Below, in pieces: positions 7,727 through 16,132 of a stretch of DNA of 64,000 nt. The DNA comes from Amycolatopsis sp. QT-25. Lineage in GTDB: Bacteria; Actinomycetota; Actinomycetes; Mycobacteriales; Pseudonocardiaceae. Made by a program: the position numbers and the translations under genes. How positions within the stretch are numbered: position 1 is the first letter of the stretch; each line of letters opens with the position of its first letter. The notes under the pieces are model-generated. The model did not search any database and was not told where the DNA came from. It worked only from the letters and a program-made list of their open reading frames with translations. The stretch lies in NCBI RefSeq assembly GCF_029369745.1, contig NZ_CP120210.1, forward strand, positions 7,874,001 through 7,938,000, written 5' to 3'.

Positions 7727-8665
7727 ATGATCGAGGCAGTGGGCCTCACCAAGCGGTACGGCAAGACACTGGCGGTGAACGACCTTTCCTTCTCCGTCGC
7801 GGCCGGGGAGGTCACCGGATTCCTCGGCCCCAACGGGGCGGGCAAGTCGACGACCATGCGGATGATCCTCGGCCTGGACAACCCGACCTCGGGTCAGGTG
7901 CGCATCGGGGGCAAGCTGTACCGCGAGCTGAAGGAACCGCTGCGGACGGTCGGCGCGCTGCTGGACGCCAAATGGGTGCACCCCAACCGGTCGGCACGGG
8001 CGCATCTGCGCTGGATGGCGAAGTCCAACAAGATCGCGGAGAGCCGGGTCGACGAGGTGCTCGAGACCGTCGGGCTCACCAGCGTCGCCGGAAAGCGCGC
8101 CGGTGGTTTCTCCCTCGGCATGTCGCAGCGGCTGGGGATCGCGGCGGCACTGCTGGGCGACCCGGAGGTCCTCCTCTTCGACGAGCCCGTCAACGGTCTC
8201 GACCCCGAGGGCATCCTCTGGATCCGGAAGTTCATGCACCGGCTCGCCGAGGAAGGCCGCACGGTCTTCGTTTCCTCACACCTGCTTTCGGAGATGGCGC
8301 TGACCGCGAGCCACCTGGTCGTGATCGGCAAGGGGCGGCTGATCTCCCAGTCCTCCACCGAGGACTTCGTCTCACGGGCCGCCGAGAACACGGTCAAGGT
8401 CCGGTCGCCGCAGCTGCCCGCGCTGCGCGCCGCGCTGACCCAGGCGAGCGCCCAGGTCACCGACGCCGACCGAGCACTCGTGGTGTCCGGTTTGGACAGT
8501 GAGAAGATCGGCGAGATCGCCGCGGCCAACCAGATCGTGCTGCACGAGCTCAGCCCGCAGACCGGCTCCCTGGAGCAGGCCTTCATGCAGATCACCGGCG
8601 ATTCGGTCGAGTACCACACGGGCCTCGAAACCGAAGCCGCCGAAGTGGTCACCGCCGCCCAGTAG
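7727..8665 (+). CDS. ABC-2 type exporter, ATP-binding protein (cassette 1)
   Basis: A 312-residue ATPase. Walker A is GPNGAGKS (about residues 38-45), the signature is SLGMSQRLGIAAALLGDP, and Walker B runs into DEPVNGLDPEG with a switch His in SSHLL. The 70-residue C-terminal tail (SRAAENTVKVRSPQLPALR onward) is typical of DrrA/CcmA-like export ATPases. The ATG has GAGGGGA as ribosome binding site. The permease follows after 39 bases. It is clearly paralogous to the ATPase at 9587-10507, sharing motifs, length and C-terminal pattern. Such pairs export drugs, peptides or lipids; the cargo is not inferable. Confidence 0.93.
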   Translation: MIEAVGLTKRYGKTLAVNDLSFSVAAGEVTGFLGPNGAGKSTTMRMILGLDNPTSGQVRIGGKLYRELKEPLRTVGALLDAKWVHPNRSARAHLRWMAKSNKIAESRVDEVLETVGLTSVAGKRAGGFSLGMSQRLGIAAALLGDPEVLLFDEPVNGLDPEGILWIRKFMHRLAEEGRTVFVSSHLLSEMALTASHLVVIGKGRLISQSSTEDFVSRAAENTVKVRSPQLPALRAALTQASAQVTDADRALVVSGLDSEKIGEIAAANQIVLHELSPQTGSLEQAFMQITGDSVEYHTGLETEAAEVVTAAQ

Positions 8666-8704
8666 CCGCTCACTCTTTCAAACACCGCCGAGGAAAGAAA
8701 AGCC

Positions 8705-9436
8705 ATGACTCTGCTCGCCGTGGAACGCATCAAGCTGTTCACCACACGCTCACCCTGGTGGTGCGCGCTGGCCGCACTGGCGGTCGTGATCGGTTTCGCC
8801 GCCATCGTCTCCGGCGCCGCACCCGCCGGGGAACTCACCGACGTCAGCCTGACCCAGTTCGGTTACGGCTTCGGCATGGCCGTGATCATGGTGCTCGCCG
8901 CGCTGTCGGTGACCACCGAATACCGCTTCGGCACCATCCGGACCACCTTCCAGGCCGTGCCGAACCGCACCGCGGCGCTGCTGGCCAAGACCGGCGTGGT
9001 CGCGACCCTGTCACTCGTGATCGGGGAGGTCGCCGCGTTCGGCGCCTGGGGCCTCGCCTCGGCCATGCGGCCGGAAGACCTCGCGCTGAACACCACCGCG
9101 GAGTGGGTCGGTGTCGCCGGGGTGGGCGTGGTGTTCGCCCTCGCCTCGGTGATCGCGATCGCCGTCGGCATCCTGATCCGGCACAGCGCCGGCGCCATCT
9201 CGCTCGTGCTGATTTACGCCCTCGCGGTGGAGAACCTGATCCAGCTGATCCCGAAGATCGGCAAGGACATCTACGACTGGATGCCGTTCCACGTCGCCGA
9301 CAGGTTCCTCACCGGTTCGGGCCGGGCCGCGGCGGAAGCGCCGTTGAGCCAGGCCGGATCGCTGGCCTACTTCGCCGGCTTCGCACTGGTGCTGCTGGTC
9401 ATCTCGCTGGTCGTCGCGAACAAGCGCGACGCGTAA
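8705..9436 (+). CDS. ABC-2 type permease (cassette 1)
   Basis: A 243-residue integral membrane protein with about six hydrophobic segments, such as ALAALAVVIGFAAIVSG near the start and YFAGFALVLLVISLVVA at the end. It begins MTLLAVERIKLFTTRSPWW, the typical cytoplasmic lead of small actinobacterial ABC-2 permeases, and contains TEYRFGTIRTTFQAVPNR, a conserved cytoplasmic loop of this family. GAGGAAAG precedes the ATG. It works as a dimer with the preceding ATPase. The second permease at 10504-11256 shares this layout and the loop TEFNWGTMKLTFQAVPSR. Confidence 0.9.
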   Translation: MTLLAVERIKLFTTRSPWWCALAALAVVIGFAAIVSGAAPAGELTDVSLTQFGYGFGMAVIMVLAALSVTTEYRFGTIRTTFQAVPNRTAALLAKTGVVATLSLVIGEVAAFGAWGLASAMRPEDLALNTTAEWVGVAGVGVVFALASVIAIAVGILIRHSAGAISLVLIYALAVENLIQLIPKIGKDIYDWMPFHVADRFLTGSGRAAAEAPLSQAGSLAYFAGFALVLLVISLVVANKRDA

Positions 9437-9455
9437 GCACTTCCACCGGGGGAAA

Positions 9456-9492
9456 GCCGGACGTCTTCACTCGGGGGAGCGAGACGTCCGGC
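9456..9492 (+). terminator. Hairpin 1 between the two ABC cassettes
   Basis: Arms GCCGGACGTCT (9456-9466) and AGACGTCCGGC (9482-9492) are perfect 11-base complements with a 15-base loop. It sits just past the first permease stop. With hairpin 2 it separates the two exporter cassettes. Confidence 0.55.
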
Positions 9493-9510
9493 CGGGGAGA
9501 AAAGGGGAAC

Positions 9511-9549
9511 AAGGACCGGGCCGCCTAATCGGGGGGCAGCCCGGTCCTT
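9511..9549 (+). terminator. Hairpin 2 between the two ABC cassettes
   Basis: Arms AAGGACCGGGC (9511-9521) and GCCCGGTCCTT (9539-9549) are perfect and run into a short T stretch (CCTTTCCC). This is the better terminator candidate of the pair. Confidence 0.6.
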
Positions 9550-9586
9550 TCCCGCGTAATGTCGGAACACACCGGAGGGAGGGCTG

Positions 9587-10507
9587 ATGATCGAGGCCAC
9601 CGGACTCACGAAAAGCTACGGCGACAAGCTCGCCGTCGACGACCTTTCCTTCACCGCCGAAGTGGGGCGAGTGACGGGATTCCTCGGCCCCAACGGGGCG
9701 GGGAAGTCCACCACCATGCGGATGATGCTCGGGCTCGACAACCCCACGTCGGGCACGGTGACCATCGACGGCAAGGCCTACCGAGAGCTGCATGATCCCC
9801 TTCGGACGGTCGGCGGCATGATCGACGCCACCTGGCGGCATCCCGGCCGGACCGCGCGCGAGCACCTCCGGTGGATCGCCGCGACCAACGGCCTGCCCGA
9901 CCAGCGGGTCGACGAGGTGCTCCGGCTGGTCGGACTGGAATCGGTCGCCCGCAAACGGGCCGGGCAGTTCTCGCTCGGGATGTCGCAGCGGCTCGGGATC
10001 GCCACGGCGTTGCTGGGCGACCCGCGAGTGCTGCTGTTCGACGAGCCGGTCAACGGGCTCGACCCCGAGGGCATCGTGTGGATCCGGAAGCTGATGCACG
10101 CCCTCGCCGCCGAGGGCCGCACCGTGTTCGTGTCCAGCCACCTGCTGCCGGAGATGGCGCAGACCGCGCAGGACCTCGTCGTGATCGGCCGGGGGAAGCT
10201 GATCTACCAGGGCACGATGGAGGACTTCGTCGGCCGGGCGAAGGGGCTCGGTGTGCGGGTCCGCAGCCCGCATCTGCCCGAACTGCGGACGGCGCTGACC
10301 GAGAAGGGCGCCGATTTCCGCGAGGAGGACGGCGCGCTCATCGTGTCCGAACTGGACAGTGACGACATCGGTGAACTCGCCTTCGGCGCCGGCGCGACCC
10401 TCCACGAGCTGAAGCCGCTCACCGGCTCGCTCGAACAGGCCTACATGCAGCTCACCGCCGAAGCCGTCGAATACGGCACCGGCCAGGTTCCGGAGGTCGT
10501 CCGATGA
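9587..10507 (+). CDS. ABC-2 type exporter, ATP-binding protein (cassette 2)
   Basis: A 306-residue ATPase starting MIEATGLTKSYGDKLAVDDL, with Walker A GPNGAGKS, signature SLGMSQRLGIATALLGDP, Walker B with DEPVNGLDPEG, and a C-terminal tail ending in QVPEVVR. The ATG at 9587 follows GGAGGGAGGG. It overlaps the permease start by four bases (ATGA), a tighter coupling than in cassette 1. Its strong likeness to the ATPase at 7727-8665 shows that this locus arose by duplication of a whole ATPase-permease unit. Confidence 0.93.
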   Translation: MIEATGLTKSYGDKLAVDDLSFTAEVGRVTGFLGPNGAGKSTTMRMMLGLDNPTSGTVTIDGKAYRELHDPLRTVGGMIDATWRHPGRTAREHLRWIAATNGLPDQRVDEVLRLVGLESVARKRAGQFSLGMSQRLGIATALLGDPRVLLFDEPVNGLDPEGIVWIRKLMHALAAEGRTVFVSSHLLPEMAQTAQDLVVIGRGKLIYQGTMEDFVGRAKGLGVRVRSPHLPELRTALTEKGADFREEDGALIVSELDSDDIGELAFGAGATLHELKPLTGSLEQAYMQLTAEAVEYGTGQVPEVVR

Positions 10508-11256
10508 CCGCGGCGAACGTGCTCCGCGCGGAGCGGATCAAACTGCTGAGCACCCGCATGCCCTGGTGGTGCGCGGGGATCGCGGTCGTGGTCGCGCTCG
10601 CCTACACCGCGCTCTTCTTCGGCTTCGTGCCGCTCGAAGGCGAGACGAGCGTCAACTCCACCCAGGTCGCCAGCGCGCTCGGCCGCACCGTGGTGCTGGT
10701 CCTCGCCATCCTCGCGGCGGCGACGGAGTTCAACTGGGGCACGATGAAGCTCACCTTCCAGGCGGTGCCGTCACGGGTACCCGCGTTGCTGGCGAAGGGC
10801 GCCGTCGTCGGGGCGTTCTCGGCGTTGATCGGGTTGCTGGTGGGCTTCGGCTCCTGGGCGGTCGCGTATCTGATCGAACCGGCCGCCGACCTGGGGCTGG
10901 CTTCGGGAGCCGACTGGCGCGCGGTGGCGGGTCAGGGCGTCACCTTCCTCCTGACCGGGCTGCTCGGTGTCGGCCTCGGGCTGCTGTTCCGCAACCCCGC
11001 GTTCGCCCTCGGTTTCGCGCTGGTCTGGACGCAGTTGATCGAAGGCCTCGTCATGCTGATTCCGAAAGTGGGCGACGACATCTACCAGTGGATGCCGTTC
11101 TTCGCGGCGAATCAGTTTTCCGGACCGGATCTCACGGTGGCGATGTTGAAACTCGAGCCACCGTTGGGACCGTGGGGTTATTTGGCTTATTTCGGCGCCA
11201 TCTGCGTGATTGTCTATACGGCAGGGCTGATGATCACCCATCGACGGGACGCCTGA
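10504..11256 (+). CDS. ABC-2 type permease (cassette 2)
   Basis: A 250-residue membrane protein with about six transmembrane segments (for example AGIAVVVALAYTALFFGFV and LAYFGAICVIVYTAGLMIT). It starts MTAANVLRAERIKLLSTRMPWW, parallel to the cassette 1 permease, and shares the loop FQAVPSRVPALLAKG. Translation is coupled to the ATPase by a four-base overlap. About 130 bases downstream contain no gene before the next start at 11393. The transported substrate is unknown. Confidence 0.9.
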   Translation: MTAANVLRAERIKLLSTRMPWWCAGIAVVVALAYTALFFGFVPLEGETSVNSTQVASALGRTVVLVLAILAAATEFNWGTMKLTFQAVPSRVPALLAKGAVVGAFSALIGLLVGFGSWAVAYLIEPAADLGLASGADWRAVAGQGVTFLLTGLLGVGLGLLFRNPAFALGFALVWTQLIEGLVMLIPKVGDDIYQWMPFFAANQFSGPDLTVAMLKLEPPLGPWGYLAYFGAICVIVYTAGLMITHRRDA

Positions 11257-11380
11257 GCTTTACCGCCTCCAAAGGAGTCAAGTCCACGTTAAGAGCCTGT
11301 GGCTTCCCTCACAGGAAGCGGACATACTGTTCCTGACCGGGCGATGCTCGGGATGAGCTTATTTTTCGGCTCTTCAGCCC

Positions 11381-11391
11381 CGGAGGTGATC
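11381..11391 (+). promoter_or_regulatory. Exceptionally strong ribosome binding site before a TTG start
   Basis: GGAGGTGATCC is an 11-base perfect match to the complement of the 16S rRNA 3' end. It ends one base before TTG 11393; the GGAGG core has six bases of spacing. It decides the start of the following gene, for which the next in-frame GTG (11399) would give too long a spacing. Confidence 0.75.
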
Positions 11392-11392
11392 C

Positions 11393-11968
11393 TTGACGGT
11401 GGATTCCGGTCAGGGAGTGGAACGTATGATCCCGCAAGCTCGCACGGAAAGTATGCGACCCCGGCTCGAGCCCATGCTCGACCTCGAATGGTCACAGGCG
11501 ATCGAACTGCCCCGCACGGTCGCTTCCGCGACGCGGCCGTCCGATATCCGCCGCGCGTGGGTGCACCGCGCACCCGAAGATCTCGTTGTCGCGCTGTATC
11601 GCGCGTCCAGTGGAATGCACGGCGAAATTCCCGCGCCGTGGTGGCTTCGCGCCGTCGTGGAAGGCAGGCTCGAATCGCGGGAACTCGGTTTCCGCATCGA
11701 AGACCGCATCGCCGGCCTGCTCGGCAGGCGTCCCGGGTGGGAATTCGTCCCGTGGGCCGCGGACGGAGAATCCGGTTACTGGGAGTTCATGCCTTCCGAA
11801 CGCGGAGCGTCCGGGCATTCGATCCCGACCACCGTGTTGAACACCAGCCGCCACGACGGCTGGATCGACGTTCTCCCCGCCCATTCCAGTACGACGCCGG
11901 CACCGCTCGCGGTCGCCGGATTCGCGGGCCTGCGCTCGCGGCTGGGGGAGTTCGAAGCCGTCCGGTAA
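11393..11968 (+). CDS. Hypothetical protein, no recognised domain
   Basis: A 191-residue soluble protein. No signal peptide or membrane segment is seen. It contains two Trp-rich stretches, ASSGMHGEIPAPWWLRAVVE and GRRPGWEFVPWAADGESGYW, and an Arg/Glu-rich middle (EGRLESRELGFRIEDRIAGL). I do not recognise the family. The TTG start is selected because of the very strong ribosome binding site at 11381-11391; GTG 11399 is two codons later. Codon use looks like the neighbouring genes. It lies between the ABC cassettes and trmB on the same strand, with 117 bases to the chosen trmB start, so it may form a transcript of its own. Confidence 0.7.
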   Translation: MTVDSGQGVERMIPQARTESMRPRLEPMLDLEWSQAIELPRTVASATRPSDIRRAWVHRAPEDLVVALYRASSGMHGEIPAPWWLRAVVEGRLESRELGFRIEDRIAGLLGRRPGWEFVPWAADGESGYWEFMPSERGASGHSIPTTVLNTSRHDGWIDVLPAHSSTTPAPLAVAGFAGLRSRLGEFEAVR

Positions 11969-12085
11969 GTCGCCGGGCGGAGCCGAAGGCGCGATCCGGA
12001 AATCGGCCATAGCCCAACCCGCCCGGCCGACGTGATCACGGACGCGGGTTCGCCGGTGCGCACTGCCGCCGCGTTTAATGGGCTG

Positions 12086-12793
12086 GTGGAAAACGAGGAC
12101 CAGCCACGGATGCGCAGCGTGGTCAGCTATGTCAACCGCGGCGGCCGGATGACCGTCGGGCAGCAGCGAGCCTGGGACGACCTCTGGCCGTCGCTCGGCC
12201 GCACCGTCGGCGAACTGCCCGAAGGCCCGGTGGATTTCGAGGAGTGGTTCGGCAGGCAGGCCCCGGTCATGGTGGAGATCGGTTCGGGCATGGGCGAGAC
12301 CACGTCCCAGCTCGCGGCCGCCGCTCCGGAGCTCAACTACGTCGCGGTCGAGGTGTACGACCCGGGCCTCGGCCAGCTGATGTTGCGCGCCGAGAAGCTC
12401 GGCGTGCGGAACCTGCGGCTGATGCACGGTGACGCCGTCGTGCTGCTGACCTCGCACGTCGAGCCGGGCTCGTTGTCCGGCGTCCGGCTGTTCTTCCCGG
12501 ACCCGTGGCCGAAGAAGCGGCACCACAAGCGGCGGATCGTGCAGCCGGAGTTCGTGTCGCTGGTCGCCTCGCGGCTCGTGCCGGGCGGGACCTTCCACCT
12601 GGCGACCGATTGGGAGAACTACGCCGAGCAGATGCTGGAGGTCTGCTCGGCCGAGCCGCTCCTGCGCAACCGCCACGCCGACGAGCCCGGTGGCTGGGCC
12701 CCGCGTCCGGAGTGGCGGCCGGTCACGAAGTTCGAGAACCGCGCCGACGTCGAAGGCCGGATCTCGCACGACCTGATCTTCGAACGGGTCTAG
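12086..12793 (+). CDS. trmB: tRNA (guanine-N7-)-methyltransferase
   Basis: A 235-residue SAM-dependent enzyme that methylates N7 of G46 in the tRNA variable loop. The SAM-binding motif is EIGSGMGETT. LFFPDPWPKKRHHKRRIVQP is the TrmB signature that binds the tRNA and target guanine, and FHLATDWENYAEQM follows. The GTG at 12086 lies six bases after TTTAAT (12074-12079), consistent with a leaderless transcript, and gives VENEDQPRMRSVVSYV. A GTG at 12032 would add 18 residues of low-conservation sequence. It is followed directly by a strong terminator at 12801-12846. Confidence 0.94.
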   Translation: MENEDQPRMRSVVSYVNRGGRMTVGQQRAWDDLWPSLGRTVGELPEGPVDFEEWFGRQAPVMVEIGSGMGETTSQLAAAAPELNYVAVEVYDPGLGQLMLRAEKLGVRNLRLMHGDAVVLLTSHVEPGSLSGVRLFFPDPWPKKRHHKRRIVQPEFVSLVASRLVPGGTFHLATDWENYAEQMLEVCSAEPLLRNRHADEPGGWAPRPEWRPVTKFENRADVEGRISHDLIFERV

Positions 12794-12800
12794 CAGCGAC

Positions 12801-12846
12801 GGAAAGGGCCGGTCAGGACGTCCCCGCGTCCCGACCGGCCCTTTCC
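12801..12846. terminator. Strong hairpin terminator after trmB
   Basis: Perfect 14-base arms GGAAAGGGCCGGTC (12801-12814) and GACCGGCCCTTTCC (12833-12846). The A- and T-rich ends of the stem make it usable from both directions; the permease gene ends convergently at 13008. The 160 bases from here to 13007 hold no gene I can support. Confidence 0.85.
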
Positions 12847-13007
12847 CGCCCCCGCACCTCGGGATACCCCCTGCGTATCCCCGGTGCCCGTGCGTCCCTC
12901 CCCGGCAGAGGGACGACGGGGCACCCAGGCCCGTGGGTGGATCACCACCGACTCCATCCACGAGACCTGCCCGCCCGGACGCCATGACGCCATTCGGGCG
13001 AACTTCC

Positions 13008-15257
13008 TCACTCGTCGGCCAGTGGCTCCGACTGCACCCGCTTGAGCGCCGGGGTCGAGACGGATGCCCCGAGCAACGCCACCCCGATGCCCAGCACCAC
13101 GGGCGCCAGCAGCCAGGGGCTCAGCACGACCGTGTCCTTCTCGACCATGCTGTAGAGCCCCATGCCGACTCCGATCCCGACCACGCCCGCGCCGATGGTG
13201 GCCACCATCGCGGGCAGGGCCGCTTCCATCCGCAGCGCCCTCGCCAGCACCCGCACCGGGGTCCCGGCCGCGATGAGCGCCCCGAAGGTGCGGCGGCGGT
13301 CCATCACCGAGCCCGCGGTCGCCACGGCCGCGCTGCACCCGGCGAGCACCCCGGCGGCGATCAGGCCGATCACGGTGACCCGGCGCAGGTCGCCGAGCTC
13401 CTGCTGCTGGCCGATCAGGTGCAGGCCGCGGCTGCCGACCTCCTGGCCGGGTGCCGCGCCGACCAGCGCGGTCCGCACGACCTCGCCGTTCTCCGGTGTC
13501 GTCGGCACGAGCACGTCGAACCGCTCCGGCGTGACGCCCGCGGGAACCAGGGCCGGGTCGATGACGATCGTGCCGGCGGTGTCCTCGTCGCCCATCGGGA
13601 AGAGGTGCACGGGAGTCTTCGGATTCAGCGGCGTACCGGCCTTGTCGTACTCCGCCGTCACGCGGTACTCCGCCGGGTTGATCCCGGCCCTGCTGTAGAT
13701 CGCGGGCTCCTGCTCGCAGGAACCACCGATGTTCACCCGCAGCAGTTTCGTGGCGTCCTCGCAGGTCATCACGAAAGCCCGGTTCAAGTTCTCGGAGCGG
13801 GTCCCCATCTCGCCGGTGGCCAGGTAGACCTGCCCGACCGAGACGGCCTTCTCGGTGATCCCGTAGCGGGTGAGCGACGCGTTGGCCCGGCCGGCGATCT
13901 GCTGCGCCTGCGTGGCGTCGGCTTCGGCGTAGAGAACGTTGTCCTTGAAGGTCCGGCCGCCGCCCGCCATCGACTCGAACGAAGGCAGCAGGGTGAGCGC
14001 CATCGAGCCGGTGAAGACGGCGAGCACGACACCCGCCGTGGCGCGGTAGGCGCTTTTCGGGTCGTCACGGAGCCTGCGCCCGGCCAGCAGTGATGCCGGT
14101 TCGCGCCAGATCCGGACGAAGGTGCCCCCGACCGCCGAGGTGACCCACGGCCCGATGATCGCGGCCGATCCGACCAGCAGGAACAGCCCCAGCATCACCA
14201 TCGGCAGGCTGGCGTTGTCCTGGGTGACCGCGAAGAGGAAGAAGGCACCGGCCACGGGGACCGCGAGCAGCCGCCACCAGTGCAGCGGTTTGCGAGCGTG
14301 TGCCGAAGCCGCGAACAGCGGAGTCTTCAGCACTCGGCGGATGCCGAGGACGCCGGCGAAGACGACCAGCAGCGGGATCGCGATGGCGACCGCGATGGTC
14401 GAGCCGAGCGGGAGGTCGAAGTCCGAGGCGAGCCAGGTCCCGCCATCCCAGGGGACGAACGTCGAGAGGCCCTGGAGCGCCGGTGCCACGAGGATGCCGA
14501 GTAGCGCGCCGACCGTGGCGGACAACGCCGTCTCGGCGGCGACGATCTTCGTCACCTGGCCAGGGGTCGCGCCTGCCAGCCGCAGCGCCGCCATCCGCAC
14601 CTCGCGCCGTGCCGCGGTGAGCCGGGCGGAGGACGCGACGAGCACCAGGCTCGGCACGAGCAGGACGATGACGCCGACCCAGGCGAGCAGTTCGAGCAGC
14701 GGGTCGGGTTCGGCCTGCTTGCCGGGGAAACCATCCGCGGCCATCGCCGTCTTCGGCATCGACTCCGGGGTGTGGCCGACGACGGCGACCAGCTGCTCCG
14801 GATACATCAGCGAGTCCGGGCCGAGCGAGTCGACGAGTGTGCCGAACCGGTCCCCGAGCTGGGCCTGCGGCGCGGACTGGATCAGTTTCCCGAGCGCGGG
14901 GGAGACGACCGCCTCGCCGGGGGCGGGCAGCCGCGGGATGCCCGGCGGCAGGCCGAGCATCGGGGCGGTGCCGGTCCGGGCGATGTCGACGCGGACGATC
15001 TCGCGGTCACCCGAGTAGTCCTTGGTCGCGGCCATCAGCAGCGGCGCCGCGCGCTGGGGCTGATCGGACTCGGAAGAGTAGCTGTAGGTGTCCTGCCAGA
15101 TCGCGCGCTGGGAACGGGCCTGCGTGGCACCGGGAAGAGAGGCGAGCAGGAGCACCAGACTGGTCGCGACGGCGACCCCGACCGCGGTGAGGATGGCCGA
15201 CGTGCGGGTCCGGCGGTCGACCCGGAGCACCCGCATGGCCAGCTGGAAGCTGTTCAT
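13008..15257 (-). CDS. FtsX/MacB-type ABC transporter permease
   Basis: A 749-residue membrane protein starting MNSFQLAMRVLRVDRRTRTS. One membrane helix lies near residues 20-42, followed by an extracytoplasmic region. A first FtsX-like three-helix block sits around residues 185-310, further helices around 330-370, a second large extracytoplasmic domain around 430-610, and a second FtsX block ending the protein (VVLGIGVALLGASV). MacB-type exporters do not pump across the bilayer directly but couple ATP use to periplasmic or extracellular conformational change; actinobacterial members are linked to antibiotic or envelope stress. The ATG shares one base with the ATPase stop. The divergent two-component pair at 16133-18555 is a likely regulator. 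Confidence 0.88.
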   Translation of the reverse strand: MNSFQLAMRVLRVDRRTRTSAILTAVGVAVATSLVLLLASLPGATQARSQRAIWQDTYSYSSESDQPQRAAPLLMAATKDYSGDREIVRVDIARTGTAPMLGLPPGIPRLPAPGEAVVSPALGKLIQSAPQAQLGDRFGTLVDSLGPDSLMYPEQLVAVVGHTPESMPKTAMAADGFPGKQAEPDPLLELLAWVGVIVLLVPSLVLVASSARLTAARREVRMAALRLAGATPGQVTKIVAAETALSATVGALLGILVAPALQGLSTFVPWDGGTWLASDFDLPLGSTIAVAIAIPLLVVFAGVLGIRRVLKTPLFAASAHARKPLHWWRLLAVPVAGAFFLFAVTQDNASLPMVMLGLFLLVGSAAIIGPWVTSAVGGTFVRIWREPASLLAGRRLRDDPKSAYRATAGVVLAVFTGSMALTLLPSFESMAGGGRTFKDNVLYAEADATQAQQIAGRANASLTRYGITEKAVSVGQVYLATGEMGTRSENLNRAFVMTCEDATKLLRVNIGGSCEQEPAIYSRAGINPAEYRVTAEYDKAGTPLNPKTPVHLFPMGDEDTAGTIVIDPALVPAGVTPERFDVLVPTTPENGEVVRTALVGAAPGQEVGSRGLHLIGQQQELGDLRRVTVIGLIAAGVLAGCSAAVATAGSVMDRRRTFGALIAAGTPVRVLARALRMEAALPAMVATIGAGVVGIGVGMGLYSMVEKDTVVLSPWLLAPVVLGIGVALLGASVSTPALKRVQSEPLADE

Positions 15258-15952
15258 CAGGCGGCCAGCCTCGTCGCGATCAGGCCGTCCCGGATGGAGA
15301 CGGTGCGCGGCATGGCTTCGGCGAGCTCGCGGTCGTGGGTCACCACGATCACCGCGGCACCGCTGTCGGCGGCCGCGGCGAGCAGCGCGTCCATGGTGGC
15401 CCGGCCGGTGCGGGTGTCGAGCGCGCCGGTCGGCTCGTCGGCGAAGATGACCTTCGGCCGGTGCGTCAGCGCGCGGGCGATCGCGACGCGTTGCGCCTCA
15501 CCACCGGAAAGCTCGCCGGGGCGGCGCTTCTCCTTGCCCGCGAGGCCGAGCTTCGCCAGCCATTCGCGGCCGGCCTCGATGGATTCCTTGCGGCCTTTGC
15601 CACCCAGCAGCGACGGCAGCGCGACGTTCTCCTCGGCGCTCAGTTCGGCGACGAGCATCCCGGACTGGAACACGAACCCGAACTCGGTGCGCCGCAATTC
15701 GCTGCGCTTGCGCTCGTTGAGCTGGTCGACCCGCTGCCCGGCGAGGAAGATCTGCCCGGAGTCGGCGCGGAGGATCCCGGCGAGCACGTGCAGCAGGGAC
15801 GTCTTGCCCGAACCGGAGGGCCCGACGATGGCGACCGCGTCCCCCGCCTGGATGTCGATGTCGATCCCGGCCAGCGCGTGCTGCGTGCCGTACCGCTTCA
15901 CCAGTCCACGCCCGGCGAGTACCGGCTGCCCTGTCCCCTGTGGAGCTACCAC
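15257..15952 (-). CDS. MacB/LolD-type ABC transporter ATP-binding protein
   Basis: A 231-residue ATPase with Walker A GPSGSGKTS, Q-loop region FVFQSGMLV, signature LSGGEAQRVAIARALTHRP, Walker B with FADEPTGALD and a switch His in VVTHDREL. This is the LolD/MacB subclass that pairs with FtsX-like permeases. GTG 15952 gives VAPQGTGQPVLAGRGLVKRY. It is the first gene of a two-gene operon; its stop overlaps the permease start by one base (TGATG). The 180-base gap to the divergent kinase gene would hold both promoters. Confidence 0.93.
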   Translation of the reverse strand: MVAPQGTGQPVLAGRGLVKRYGTQHALAGIDIDIQAGDAVAIVGPSGSGKTSLLHVLAGILRADSGQIFLAGQRVDQLNERKRSELRRTEFGFVFQSGMLVAELSAEENVALPSLLGGKGRKESIEAGREWLAKLGLAGKEKRRPGELSGGEAQRVAIARALTHRPKVIFADEPTGALDTRTGRATMDALLAAAADSGAAVIVVTHDRELAEAMPRTVSIRDGLIATRLAA

Positions 15953-16132
15953 CGCGAGTCTCCCTAGTCAGTCACTTGTGTTCGGCTTCGGGGGAGAGCT
16001 TCGCCGCGAACCACCTATGTCCACTTCGGGCAGACGGCCAGTGCTGATCACCCGCGCATCGGCCGATCGGCCGACCCGGCTCGGGCCGGTCGGCCAAGGT
16101 GCGGGCGGTGGCGGATCCTTTACCGTCACGGT

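Noticed and set aside
11299..12012. An alternative 237-residue frame overlapping the unknown protein at 11393
   Set aside because: It lacks a ribosome binding site and is Arg-rich; the 11393 frame has a very strong site and balanced composition.
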